Assembly (NCBI GenBank): GCA_005772945.1
Contig: SXIE01000452.1
Location: forward strand, 1 to 18,297
DNA from: Pseudomonadota bacterium
Lineage (GTDB): Bacteria > Myxococcota > UBA9042 > PHBI01
Direction of reading: 5' to 3'
DNA length: 18,297 bases
In this document: one piece after another, positions 7,581-14,455 of the stretch
Layout: every line of letters starts with the position of its first letter
Position numbering within the stretch: the stretch's first letter is position 1
Notes under the pieces: model-generated
What the model was told of the DNA's origin: nothing
Seen by the model: only the letters and a program-made list of their open reading frames with translations
Databases searched by the model: none
Position numbers and translations under genes: made by a program

Positions 7581-8576
7581 CTAGGGTGGGGTGGGCGGTG
7601 TCGGCTCTTGCGCCGTCTCGAGTACGACGCGCAGCCGCTCCCACGCCGCGCACGCGTCGCGGTCACCCGCCTGACACGCACGGCGGTAGAGGCGCGCCGC
7701 CGCCGGCCGATCGGGCGGCTGCACCGCCTCGAGCACGCGCGCCCAACCGACGCAGCCCTCGACGATCGCCGCATCACAAGCGCGCCGGAAGAGGGTCCGC
7801 GCGTTCACCAAGTCGACCGGTCCGGCGAGGCCACTCTCGAACGCGACGCCCAGGTTGCTGCAGCTCGCCAGATCGCCCGAGTCGCACGCGACCCGCCACA
7901 GCTCGACCGCGCGCGCCGCATCTTTCTCGCCGCCGCGCCCGCCCGCCATCATCGTCGCGAGGTTCGCACACGCCCGGATGATGCCCTGGCGACACGCGCC
8001 CTCGTCGAGCTCGCGCGCGCGCGGCTCGTTACGCGTCGTGCCGATGCCGTATTGATAAAGGTAGGCGAGGCTCGCGCAGCCGCCCGGATCGCCCCCCTCG
8101 CACGCGCGCTCGTAGAGCTCGATCGCCTTGACCTCGTTCTTGGGGACGACGTCGCCGAGCTGATGCACGAGCCCGAGGTTCGCGCACGCCGCCGGGCTAC
8201 CCCTGGCGCACCCGTCCTCGAAGTAACGGTAGGCGCGCGTCTGGTCCGCCGGACCCGCTTTGCCGCGCGCCGCGATCGAGCCCGCCGCGTTGCAACCGGC
8301 GCCGTCCCCGAGCGTGCAACCCTTGTCGAACCATGCAAGCGCCGAGGCCGGATCCGGCTGCTCGGTCGCCGAACCCTTCTCCGCGATGCGGCCGCGCATC
8401 GTGCACGCGCCCGGGATCCGACCCTCGCACGCGAGCGCGCAGGTCGCCGCGTCGCGCCGCTCGAGGCATCCGAGGGCACGCGCGTCGTCGGCCCGCCGCA
8501 GCGTGATCTCACCCTTGGCGCCACACGCACTCGCGCCCACCACGAGCGCCATCAACGGGACGAAGACCCAGTTCAT
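7581..8576 (-). CDS. Cysteine-paired Sel1-like repeat (TPR-type) lipoprotein
   Basis: A 331-residue lipoprotein built of Sel1-like repeats, helical hairpins that usually mediate protein contacts. The signal peptide ends in VGASAC (Cys18). Eight repeats each carry a C-x7-C pair: 50/58, 87/95, 123/131, 159/167, 195/203, 231/239, 267/275 and 301/309. Six of them are spaced exactly 36 residues apart, with typical repeat text such as ACANLG and GDPGGCASLAYLYQYGIG. This Cys-bridged form is best known from Helicobacter Hcp proteins; a beta-lactamase role has been claimed for those but cannot be read here. ATG at 8576 is preferred because it opens directly into the signal peptide; a GTG at 8594 would add six residues. 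It leads a two-gene leftward unit with the OmpA-like lipoprotein, suggesting a shared envelope role. Confidence 0.92.
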   Translation of the reverse strand: MNWVFVPLMALVVGASACGAKGEITLRRADDARALGCLERRDAATCALACEGRIPGACTMRGRIAEKGSATEQPDPASALAWFDKGCTLGDGAGCNAAGSIAARGKAGPADQTRAYRYFEDGCARGSPAACANLGLVHQLGDVVPKNEVKAIELYERACEGGDPGGCASLAYLYQYGIGTTRNEPRARELDEGACRQGIIRACANLATMMAGGRGGEKDAARAVELWRVACDSGDLASCSNLGVAFESGLAGPVDLVNARTLFRRACDAAIVEGCVGWARVLEAVQPPDRPAAARLYRRACQAGDRDACAAWERLRVVLETAQEPTPPTPP

Positions 8577-8584
8577 CGACACGC

Positions 8585-8613
8585 AACCTAGCACCAGGGA
8601 TCGCGTCCGCCAA
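8585..8613 (-). promoter_or_regulatory. Candidate promoter for the Sel1/OmpA lipoprotein pair (possibly leaderless)
   Basis: On the minus strand TTGGCG (8613-8608), 17 bp, then TAGGTT (8590-8585), with eight bases between the -10 and the ATG at 8576. Initiation 7-9 bp after the -10 would start the mRNA at or next to the ATG. No Shine-Dalgarno is present, which fits a leaderless transcript. Confidence 0.4.
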
Positions 8614-8668
8614 CGTCAGCGTTGCGCCGCCGCGTGCCCCGTCGGAGGCGCTCGATGCGCGCCGCCGG

Positions 8669-8697
8669 TTGCGCGCGGGGCGGTGGCCGGCTACCCT
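8669..8697 (+). promoter_or_regulatory. Candidate promoter for the exported protein/glycosyltransferase pair
   Basis: TTGCGC (8669-8674), 17 bp, TACCCT (8692-8697) on the plus strand, divergent from the lipoprotein promoter. It would give a leader of about 72 nt before ATG 8777. That leader contains a perfect small hairpin, AGCGCC-CGA-GGCGCT (8723-8737). Confidence 0.35.
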
Positions 8698-8776
8698 CGG
8701 GCCTCGCGCGAACTCCCGAGGCAGCGCCCGAGGCGCTCGTCGCGAGACCATGACCGAGTATCACGTGGGGGCGACC

Positions 8777-9982
8777 ATGCGTCCGATGTTCTTCGCTGTG
8801 GTTCTGACGATGCTCGCCATCGGCGGCGCGCCTGTCTATGCCGACAACAGCGAGACCTGTAAGAAGGCGACCGCGATCGTCGGGAAGAAGAACGCCAAGG
8901 CGTTCTCGAAGGCCGAGTGCCAGCAGGCGCTCGACAGCATCGAAGAGGAGCAGTGGCAGCTGTGGCTCGACATGGCGGCGGCTGACGAGCAAGCGTCGAA
9001 CCCCGAGAAGGCCATCGCGACGCTCGCGCGCTTTGTCGACGCGGCCGACCTTCGCGAGGACAAGCTGGCCGCGAACTGGGCGCAGGTGCGCGATGAGGCG
9101 CGGACGACCCTGGCGCGGCTCGATGGCGAGCTGCTCAAGCGGAAGGCGCGCGTCACGTTCAAGGTCGTCCCCGAGACCGCGAGCGTCACGTTTCCGAGAG
9201 GGGTGCAGGGTACGCCGGAAAAAGCGCCTATCATCAAGTACTTCGCGCCGGGGGAGCACGTCGCGCGCGTCTTCGACGATGGGTCGCTGAAGGCGCGCGA
9301 GGTGAGGTTCACGGTCGAAAAGGGCCAGCGCTTGGTGCTCAAGGTCGACCTCTTGACGGACGCGCCGTCGGGCGCGGGCGTGCTGGAGTCCGAAGGGCCG
9401 GCGGTCGTCGGGCAGAACGGCAAATTCGGCACGGAGCCCGGCACGGGCGATCCCGGCACGGGCGACCCCGGGGCGACGGGGCCCGGCGCGGGTGGGCCCG
9501 ACGGGGGGCCGAACACGATCCTCGAGAAGGATCTCGACCGCGAGGCGCCGCCGATCGCGCCCGCCCCGAACGTGTGGGACCGCATCGGCGCGGCCTCGTT
9601 CGGACTCGGGATCGCGGGGCTCACCGCCGGCGCGGTCTATCTCGCCGAGGGCCTTCGGCTCGACGACAACGCGGCGTGCAGCGGCGACGCGTGCCTCTTC
9701 GATCAGGCGCAGCGCAATCGAATCAAGGGTGACGCCCAGGTCGCCAAAGACCGCAGCATCGCCGGCTTCATCATCGGCGCGGTGTTCGTCGCCGGCGGCA
9801 TCACGGCGCTGCTCTTGCCGGAGGACGACGCGCCGACGGACACAGGGCCCCAGCCGCGCCGCAAGGACGAACGGGACGCGCCGGGCGGCAAGGAGAAGAC
9901 GGGCGACAAGGCCAGCCTTCGCGGGGTCACTCCGTGGATTGGGGCCGACGGCGGCGGGGTCGGCGCGGCGTTCGTCTTCTGA
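8777..9982 (+). CDS. Exported protein with PEGA-like domain, Gly/Pro linker and two hydrophobic helices; function unknown
   Basis: A 401-residue protein. A signal peptide (residues 1-22, ending PVYA before DNS) leads to a helical, TPR-like part (25-120, rich in Glu, Ala and Lys). A beta-rich stretch follows, KARVTFKVVPETASVTF to QRLVLKVDLL (122-192), resembling a PEGA carbohydrate or cell-surface domain. Next is a low-complexity linker with a GTGDP repeat (about 218-245), then two hydrophobic segments (271-290 and 327-347) around a C-x4-C pair, and a C-terminus ending TPWIGADGGGVGAAFVF. Similar layouts are frequent among uncharacterised myxobacterial envelope proteins. ATG 8777 was chosen over ATG 8750 because it opens directly into the signal peptide and has a GGGGG ribosome-like site. 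Its stop overlaps the ribosome site of the glycosyltransferase gene that follows. Confidence 0.85.
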   Translation: MRPMFFAVVLTMLAIGGAPVYADNSETCKKATAIVGKKNAKAFSKAECQQALDSIEEEQWQLWLDMAAADEQASNPEKAIATLARFVDAADLREDKLAANWAQVRDEARTTLARLDGELLKRKARVTFKVVPETASVTFPRGVQGTPEKAPIIKYFAPGEHVARVFDDGSLKAREVRFTVEKGQRLVLKVDLLTDAPSGAGVLESEGPAVVGQNGKFGTEPGTGDPGTGDPGATGPGAGGPDGGPNTILEKDLDREAPPIAPAPNVWDRIGAASFGLGIAGLTAGAVYLAEGLRLDDNAACSGDACLFDQAQRNRIKGDAQVAKDRSIAGFIIGAVFVAGGITALLLPEDDAPTDTGPQPRRKDERDAPGGKEKTGDKASLRGVTPWIGADGGGVGAAFVF

Positions 9983-9988
9983 GGATCC

Positions 9989-11569
9989 GTGACACTGCGG
10001 ATCCTGCTTCACGAGACGATGGACCCCGATGGGGCGCTGGCGGGTTGGTGCTCGCCGGAGCTCGCGGCGCGTGGGTTCAGCGTGCGCGTCTTTCCGGTTC
10101 AGGAGGCGATCCACGCGCTCGGGCCCGATGGGGTGCGGGCCGCGTTCATGGCGGTCGCGCGTGAGTTCGGGCCCGACGTGGTGCTGGTCCATCCGCCGTA
10201 TGATTTCTTGGACCGCAAGACGATCGCGCGGCTGCAGACCGAGCTCGGGGCGAAGGTCGTCGCGTTCGCGTTCGACGAGCCGCTGTTCGCGGTGGCGCGC
10301 GGTCCGCTCGCGAGGGGTGCACCGCGCTCGCCCGCGACGGGTTCGTTGGTGTACAAATCATTTTGCGAGACGGCGCGCGCGTTCGATCGCTACGCGACGA
10401 CCGACCGCGCGAGCGCGGAGCGGCTGGCCGCGGACGGGGTGCGGGCGGCGTGGGTGCCGCTGGCGGCAAGCCCGATTCCGCTCGCGACGCGCGCCGACGT
10501 GGCGGCGCCCGCGGGCCACGCAGTGCTGGTGGGGCGGGCGTATCCGCGGCGGGTGGCACTCGTCGAGGCGGTGCGAGCGGCGGGGATCCCCGTCGCCGTA
10601 TTTGGCGCCGGCTGGCCCGGGCACGGGGCGCTGCGGGGGCCGGCGATGCATGCGATGCTGGCGAGCGCCGATGCGGTCGTGACGACGGCGGATTGGGAGG
10701 ATGTCGCGGTGCCGATGGTCAAGGCGCGCCTCCTCGAGGCGGCGTTTCTGGGCGCGCGCCAGGTCGTGCAGGCGGCGCCGGATCTAGCGGCGTACCTGAC
10801 GACTCCGGAGGAATGCTTGGTGTGGGAGGATACGGCGGGGCTCGTGGCGGCGCTGCGGGAGACGCTCGCGGATCCGGCCGCGGCCCGCCAGCGCGCGGAA
10901 AAAGCGCGGGCGCGGGCCCTCGCCGAACATCGCTGGGGCACGCGCTGGGACCAGCTGACGGAGGGACTCGTGCTGGACGCGGGGAGCACGGGCGGTGCGT
11001 CGCGCGCTGGCAACGACGCCTGGTGCCAACTGGTGGCCGCTCTCGCGCACGCCGCCGAACGCGACGGCCGAGCGCGCCTTGCGGCCGCCTTTTTTCGCGC
11101 CTGGTACGACACGGCGCCGAACGCGACGGCCGCCGCCGGCCTCGAGCGCGTGGGGGGGGCCGACGCAGGCGCCGACGCAGGCGTCGCCGCCACGCCAACG
11201 GACGCCGGCACGGCCGATGGCCTCTATGCGCGGGTCGGAGCGGCCCACGGTGCTCCGCGCGGACTCGGCGCCGCGGGCTACCTCGACCCCGCACCCGAGC
11301 GCGCCGCGTGGGCGTTCGCGGCGACCCCCGATCTGACGCGGCTCTCCGCGTGCGACGACGACTTCATCGTGGCGATGGCCGCGCTCGTGACCGCCCCCGA
11401 GGAGCCGCTTTCAGCGCCGGCCCGACGCGCGTGGAGCGCGCTCTTTCGGCGCGCGCTGGCCGCCGCCCCGAGGCAAGAGCACCTCGCGCGCCCGCACCGC
11501 GCGCGCTGGCAAGCAGCCTTGGAAACACTCGAAACGCGGCCCGAGGAGCCCGGACTCAGCCGTTCGTGA
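9989..11569 (+). CDS. CgeB-like GT-B glycosyltransferase with unusual C-terminal extension
   Basis: A 526-residue cytosolic protein. Residues 1-330 have the two-lobe layout of CgeB/YkvP-type family 1-like glycosyltransferases: ILLHETMDPDG and DVVLVHPPYDFLD in the first lobe, a DRYATTDRASAERLAADGV segment, then VGRAYPRRVALVEAVRAAGI, LASADAVVTTADWED, MVKARLLEAAFLGARQVV and a closing RWGTRWDQL. The sugar donor and acceptor cannot be predicted. About 195 more residues follow, including a short Ala/Asp/Gly repeat (390-410) and no recognised domain. The start is GTG at 9989, with GAGGA overlapping the upstream TGA, so it is translationally coupled to the exported protein. Its 3' end overlaps the convergent PAAR gene by 14 bp. 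A G8 run (11152-11159) precedes the repeat and is a possible slippage site. Confidence 0.82.
   Translation: MTLRILLHETMDPDGALAGWCSPELAARGFSVRVFPVQEAIHALGPDGVRAAFMAVAREFGPDVVLVHPPYDFLDRKTIARLQTELGAKVVAFAFDEPLFAVARGPLARGAPRSPATGSLVYKSFCETARAFDRYATTDRASAERLAADGVRAAWVPLAASPIPLATRADVAAPAGHAVLVGRAYPRRVALVEAVRAAGIPVAVFGAGWPGHGALRGPAMHAMLASADAVVTTADWEDVAVPMVKARLLEAAFLGARQVVQAAPDLAAYLTTPEECLVWEDTAGLVAALRETLADPAAARQRAEKARARALAEHRWGTRWDQLTEGLVLDAGSTGGASRAGNDAWCQLVAALAHAAERDGRARLAAAFFRAWYDTAPNATAAAGLERVGGADAGADAGVAATPTDAGTADGLYARVGAAHGAPRGLGAAGYLDPAPERAAWAFAATPDLTRLSACDDDFIVAMAALVTAPEEPLSAPARRAWSALFRRALAAAPRQEHLARPHRARWQAALETLETRPEEPGLSRS
11152..11187 (+). repeat. G8 run and imperfect 12-bp repeat within the glycosyltransferase gene
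   Basis: Eight consecutive G (11152-11159) run into two near-identical GCCGACGCAGGC units (11160-11183). In frame they code for Gly-Gly and an Ala-Asp-Ala-Gly repeat, marking the hinge before the C-terminal extension. Confidence 0.7.
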
Positions 11570-11882
11570 TGACGTTGGCCGAGGCGGTCACCAGCTTGCC
11601 GGTGTTGCCGCAGTGCTTCTGCGCATCGTCCTTACGATGGGCGCCCTTCTTATTGATGATGACGTCCGGCGAGACCGCGGTAGCCGTCCACATATTGGGA
11701 CCGCAGCACGCGACGTGAATGCCGACGTCGTCCTTGCGCAAGGCCGGCAAGCCGTTGACGAGCACGTCCGGCGAGCCGAGGATGGCCGGGCCTTTGGCCG
11801 GGTGAGGGCACGCGGGGCACCCGTGTGCATCGCCGGGGGCGTCGACTTCTCCGATATCCGTAAGGCGGCCTTGGCCGGGCAT
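11556..11882 (-). CDS. Stand-alone PAAR-domain protein (type VI secretion spike tip)
   Basis: A 108-residue protein. PAAR proteins form the sharpened, metal-bound cone on top of VgrG in type VI secretion and related contractile systems. Three pseudo-repeats of the PAAR strand pattern are visible: GPAILGSPDVLVNGLPALRK (31-50), TATAVSPDVIINKKGAHRKD (66-85) and GKLVTASANVITNG (95-108). Between them lie likely metal ligands: H20, C22, C25, H57, C59, C60, H90 and C91. This Cys-rich type (DUF4150-like) is frequent in Myxococcota. ATG 11882 has GGAGAG about six bases upstream; the longer upstream frame has no support. No VgrG, effector, adaptor or immunity gene is in the window, so the partner must be encoded elsewhere. 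The gene ends inside the 3' end of the convergent glycosyltransferase gene. Confidence 0.88.
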   Translation of the reverse strand: MPGQGRLTDIGEVDAPGDAHGCPACPHPAKGPAILGSPDVLVNGLPALRKDDVGIHVACCGPNMWTATAVSPDVIINKKGAHRKDDAQKHCGNTGKLVTASANVITNG

Positions 11883-11929
11883 GATGCTCTCCTCGCGAGG
11901 TTCCGCCCCCCCAGGCGTTCGCGCGACGG

Positions 11930-11959
11930 AGTATGGGCTCGCAGACCCGCGCGTGTCAA
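11930..11959 (-). promoter_or_regulatory. Candidate sigma-70-type promoter of the PAAR gene
   Basis: On the minus strand a perfect TTGACA (11959-11954), 18 bp, then CATACT (11935-11930). Initiation near 11923 would leave a leader of about 40 nt with the GGAGAG site. This is the only consensus -35 I noticed in the window. Confidence 0.5.
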
Positions 11960-12009
11960 CGCTCTGCCCCCTGTGTTGGCTCGGGGCGGACCCGCGCGGG
12001 CCGGTGAAG

Positions 12010-12038
12010 ATGCGCGTCGCGCGCGAACCTGCTATGGA
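12010..12038 (+). promoter_or_regulatory. Candidate promoter of the class III aminotransferase gene
   Basis: ATGCGC (12010-12015), 17 bp, TATGGA (12033-12038). The implied start near 12045 gives a leader of about 28 nt carrying the GGAGAG ribosome site at 12061. The match is weak and rests mainly on resemblance to the other candidate promoters here. Confidence 0.25.
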
Positions 12039-12072
12039 CGACCCGTCCGGTTCCCCGTCAGGAGAGACAGTC

Positions 12073-13404
12073 ATGCACGAGCCGATGTCGACCGAAGAGA
12101 TGGTGCGCCTGTGCAAGGCCCACACGCTGTACACGTGGACCAAGCAGAGCGCCGTGCATCCCATCCCCATCGCCCGCGCCGAGGGGATCTACTTCTGGAC
12201 CCCGGACGGCAAGCGCTACACGGACTTCAACAGCCAGCTCATGAGCGTCAACATCGGCCATCACCACCCCAAGGTGCGTGAGGCGATGAAGGCGCAGATC
12301 GACGAGCTCGTCTTCGCGCATCCGCAGTCGGCGACCCAGGTCCGCGCGCGCGTCGGCAAGATGTTCGCCGACCTCACGCCCGGCCCGATCAACACGTTCT
12401 TCTTCACGCTCGGCGGCGCCGAGGCGAACGAGAACGCCATCCGCGCGGCCAAGCTCTACACGGGCCGCGAGAAGATCGTCGTCCGCCACCGCGCCTATCA
12501 CGGCGCGACGGCCCTCACGATCAACATGACCGGCGACCCGCGCCGCTGGGCCAACGAGCCGGGCCCGCCGGGGATCATCCGCGTGCTCGACCCGCGCCCC
12601 TACAACTACAGTTTCGGGGACGACGACGCGACTATCGCGAAGCAGAACCTCCTCTATCTCGAGGAGATCCTGATGTACGAAAACCCGAAGTCGATCGCCG
12701 CGATCGTCATGGAGACGGTCACCGGCACGAACGGGATCTTGCCGCCGCCCGCCGGGTACATGCAGGGGATCCGCAAGATCTGCGACGAGCACGGCATCGT
12801 CATGATCCTCGACGAGGTCATGGCGGGGTACGGCCGCACGGGCAAGCTCTACGCGTTCGAGCACTACGACGTCATCCCCGACATCGTGACGCTCGCCAAG
12901 GGGCTGACGAGCTCCTATCTGCCGCTTGGCGCGGTGGGCCTGACGGACAAGATCGCCGACCACTTCCGCGACAACGTCTTCTACGGCGGCCTCACGTACA
13001 ACTCGCACCCGATGCTGCTCGCGTGCGCCGAGGCGAACGTGAAGGTCATGATCGAAGAGGGCATGATCGAGAACGCCGCGCGGCTGGAAGGCGTCATGAA
13101 GAAGGAGATGGCGCGCCTCAAGGACCGCCATCCATCGTTCAAGGAAGGACGCGCCATCGGTCTCTTCGGCATCGTCGAGCTGCAGAAGAGCCGAAAGGGC
13201 GACCCGATGGCGCCCTACAACGGCACCAGCCCCGCCATGACCGAACTCGCCAAGGCCTTCGACGACGCGGGGATCTTCACGTTCTTCCGCTGGAACGCGT
13301 TCATGTGCAACCCGCCGCTGTGCATCACCGAGGCGCAGCTGCTGGAGACATTTGCAGCGATCGACAAGTGTATGGACGTGGCCGATCGGTACGTCGAGGC
13401 CTGA
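12073..13404 (+). CDS. Class III PLP-dependent aminotransferase, taurine/omega-amino acid:pyruvate type
   Basis: A 443-residue cytosolic enzyme that moves an amino group from an amine or omega-amino acid to a keto acid such as pyruvate. Class III marks are complete: LGGAEANENA (113-122, PLP phosphate), AYHGAT (141-146), LDEVMAGYGRTG (246-257, with Asp247 on the PLP ring nitrogen), LAKGLTSSYLPLGAV (274-288, Lys276 as Schiff-base lysine) and GGLTYNSHP. The start HTLYTWTKQSAVHPI and the FNSQLMSVNIGHHHP block resemble taurine-pyruvate aminotransferase and close relatives more than ornithine or 4-aminobutyrate enzymes. Substrate remains a guess. ATG 12073 has GGAGAG six bases upstream. It diverges from the PAAR gene and ends 4 bp from the convergent SnoaL-like gene. 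An APC-type permease gene lies 1 kb downstream and could supply substrate, but it is separately transcribed. Confidence 0.93.
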   Translation: MHEPMSTEEMVRLCKAHTLYTWTKQSAVHPIPIARAEGIYFWTPDGKRYTDFNSQLMSVNIGHHHPKVREAMKAQIDELVFAHPQSATQVRARVGKMFADLTPGPINTFFFTLGGAEANENAIRAAKLYTGREKIVVRHRAYHGATALTINMTGDPRRWANEPGPPGIIRVLDPRPYNYSFGDDDATIAKQNLLYLEEILMYENPKSIAAIVMETVTGTNGILPPPAGYMQGIRKICDEHGIVMILDEVMAGYGRTGKLYAFEHYDVIPDIVTLAKGLTSSYLPLGAVGLTDKIADHFRDNVFYGGLTYNSHPMLLACAEANVKVMIEEGMIENAARLEGVMKKEMARLKDRHPSFKEGRAIGLFGIVELQKSRKGDPMAPYNGTSPAMTELAKAFDDAGIFTFFRWNAFMCNPPLCITEAQLLETFAAIDKCMDVADRYVEA

Positions 13405-13408
13405 GCGA

Positions 13409-14278
13409 TCACTCGACCAGCGCGAAGTGCATGAGGACCAGGTGCCAGGTGTCGTGCTCGGGCGCGGCGTCCTCGTCGGCCTCGGAGTGGTCGGCCAGCA
13501 GCGCGAACATCACCCGATACGTCAGCGGCGGGGTCTTCGCGACCCCGTCGCCCGACGATGCGCGCACGTTGGCGACAGCCCACGCGAGCTGCGCGTGGCT
13601 ACTCGGGACGTAGCCCCAGCGGATCCCGCCGTCGAGGGCTAGGTCGAGCTTCCAAGCGGCGAACGTCTTGCGCGCCTTGGCGCCCACGTAGAGCTCCCCG
13701 GGGGCGCTGCCTGCGAGGACGACGTCCGGCCGCGCGGACCAGAACGCGGCCATCGTGGCGCGATCACCGATGGCCGCGCGCAGGGCGGCGACTGGGTCGC
13801 CGGGGCCGTCGTCGTCCATCGTCGCGGGCTTGGTCGAGGTGCCGGCCTTCGCGGCCGCCGCGGTCTCGGCGTTACCGAGCGGTCGCGCGATGAGGGTCAC
13901 GCCGTCCGCGAGGCGGTCACTGCCGTGACCCGTCATCTCGCCCACGCTCGACACCATCAAGGGTACGACCTTCTTGCCGACTGCGAGCGCGCCCTCGGCG
14001 ACGCACCACCCGCCGCGCACCGTCGACGCGCTGAGCCGGCGCTTGATCTTCGCGACCGGGGCGTTGCCCGCGGTGTACGCATCGTTGAACGCTGCGAGTT
14101 CCTGGTCGGACAGGATCCCGTTCGCGCTCGGCAGCGCGACGAACGTGCGTCCCACGTCCGCCTCGTCGCCGCAGAAGACGCCGGCAAAGGGCAGGCGCGG
14201 GTCGGCCGCTTGCGCACCGCGGGCGAGCGCCAGAAGGGAGACCGAGAGCACCACCCAAGGAACGATCGCCTTCGTCAT
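13409..14278 (-). CDS. Exported protein with C-terminal SnoaL/NTF2-like domain; function unknown
   Basis: A 289-residue protein with a signal peptide (1-24, cleavage after GAQA). Residues 26-135 form an unrecognised domain with two cysteines (36 and 92). After an Ala/Thr/Asp linker, residues about 160-289 look like an NTF2-fold (SnoaL/DUF4440) domain: ATMAAFWSARPDVVLAGSAP, GELYVGA, LAWAVANV, LTYRVMFALL and the final strand DTWHLVLMHFALVE, close to the common W-x-I-V-H-x-H-x-S ending. Such domains bind small ligands or act as isomerases; a periplasmic setting is unusual. ATG 14278 is preceded by AGAGGT. A longer frame in the same phase reaching 15892 is a shadow of the permease gene. It ends 4 bp from the aminotransferase stop, leaving no room for a separate terminator. 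Confidence 0.83.
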   Translation of the reverse strand: MTKAIVPWVVLSVSLLALARGAQAADPRLPFAGVFCGDEADVGRTFVALPSANGILSDQELAAFNDAYTAGNAPVAKIKRRLSASTVRGGWCVAEGALAVGKKVVPLMVSSVGEMTGHGSDRLADGVTLIARPLGNAETAAAAKAGTSTKPATMDDDGPGDPVAALRAAIGDRATMAAFWSARPDVVLAGSAPGELYVGAKARKTFAAWKLDLALDGGIRWGYVPSSHAQLAWAVANVRASSGDGVAKTPPLTYRVMFALLADHSEADEDAAPEHDTWHLVLMHFALVE

Positions 14279-14321
14279 CACGGACCTCTGCGCGATCCAC
14301 CAAGCACGGACGCGCGAACGG

Positions 14322-14350
14322 ATACTATGGGCGCGCCTCGGCTGCGTCGA
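14322..14350 (-). promoter_or_regulatory. Candidate promoter of the SnoaL-like gene
   Basis: On the minus strand TCGACG (14350-14345), 17 bp, TAGTAT (14327-14322). A start near 14315 gives a leader of about 37 nt with the AGAGGT ribosome site. Both hexamers match the consensus at four of six bases. Confidence 0.3.
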
Positions 14351-14418
14351 GCGCACGATCGGGGAGTCGGTCGAGGACGGCTGGCGAAGCGCGTGCACGC
14401 GCCGACGCTTGCATCGAG

Positions 14419-14447
14419 TTGCCAGTCGCGGGGCAGCCCCGTATGGT
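14419..14447 (+). promoter_or_regulatory. Candidate leaderless promoter of the APC permease gene
   Basis: TTGCCA (14419-14424), 17 bp, TATGGT (14442-14447), then eight bases to ATG 14456. The -35 matches consensus at five of six bases. No Shine-Dalgarno is present before this ATG, so the mRNA may start at or next to the start codon. Confidence 0.45.
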
Positions 14448-14455
14448 CGCCGCCG

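Noticed and set aside
8588..10192. 534-residue minus-strand open frame opposite the PEGA-like and glycosyltransferase genes
   Set aside because: Composition is typical of an antisense shadow in GC-rich DNA. It spans two genes with well-supported starts and shows no domain.
10363..11718. 451-residue alternative plus-strand frame over the glycosyltransferase gene
   Set aside because: It is Gly/Arg-rich without domain text, and the overlapping frame has clear glycosyltransferase motifs. Its only possible relevance is as a slippage product after the G8 run.
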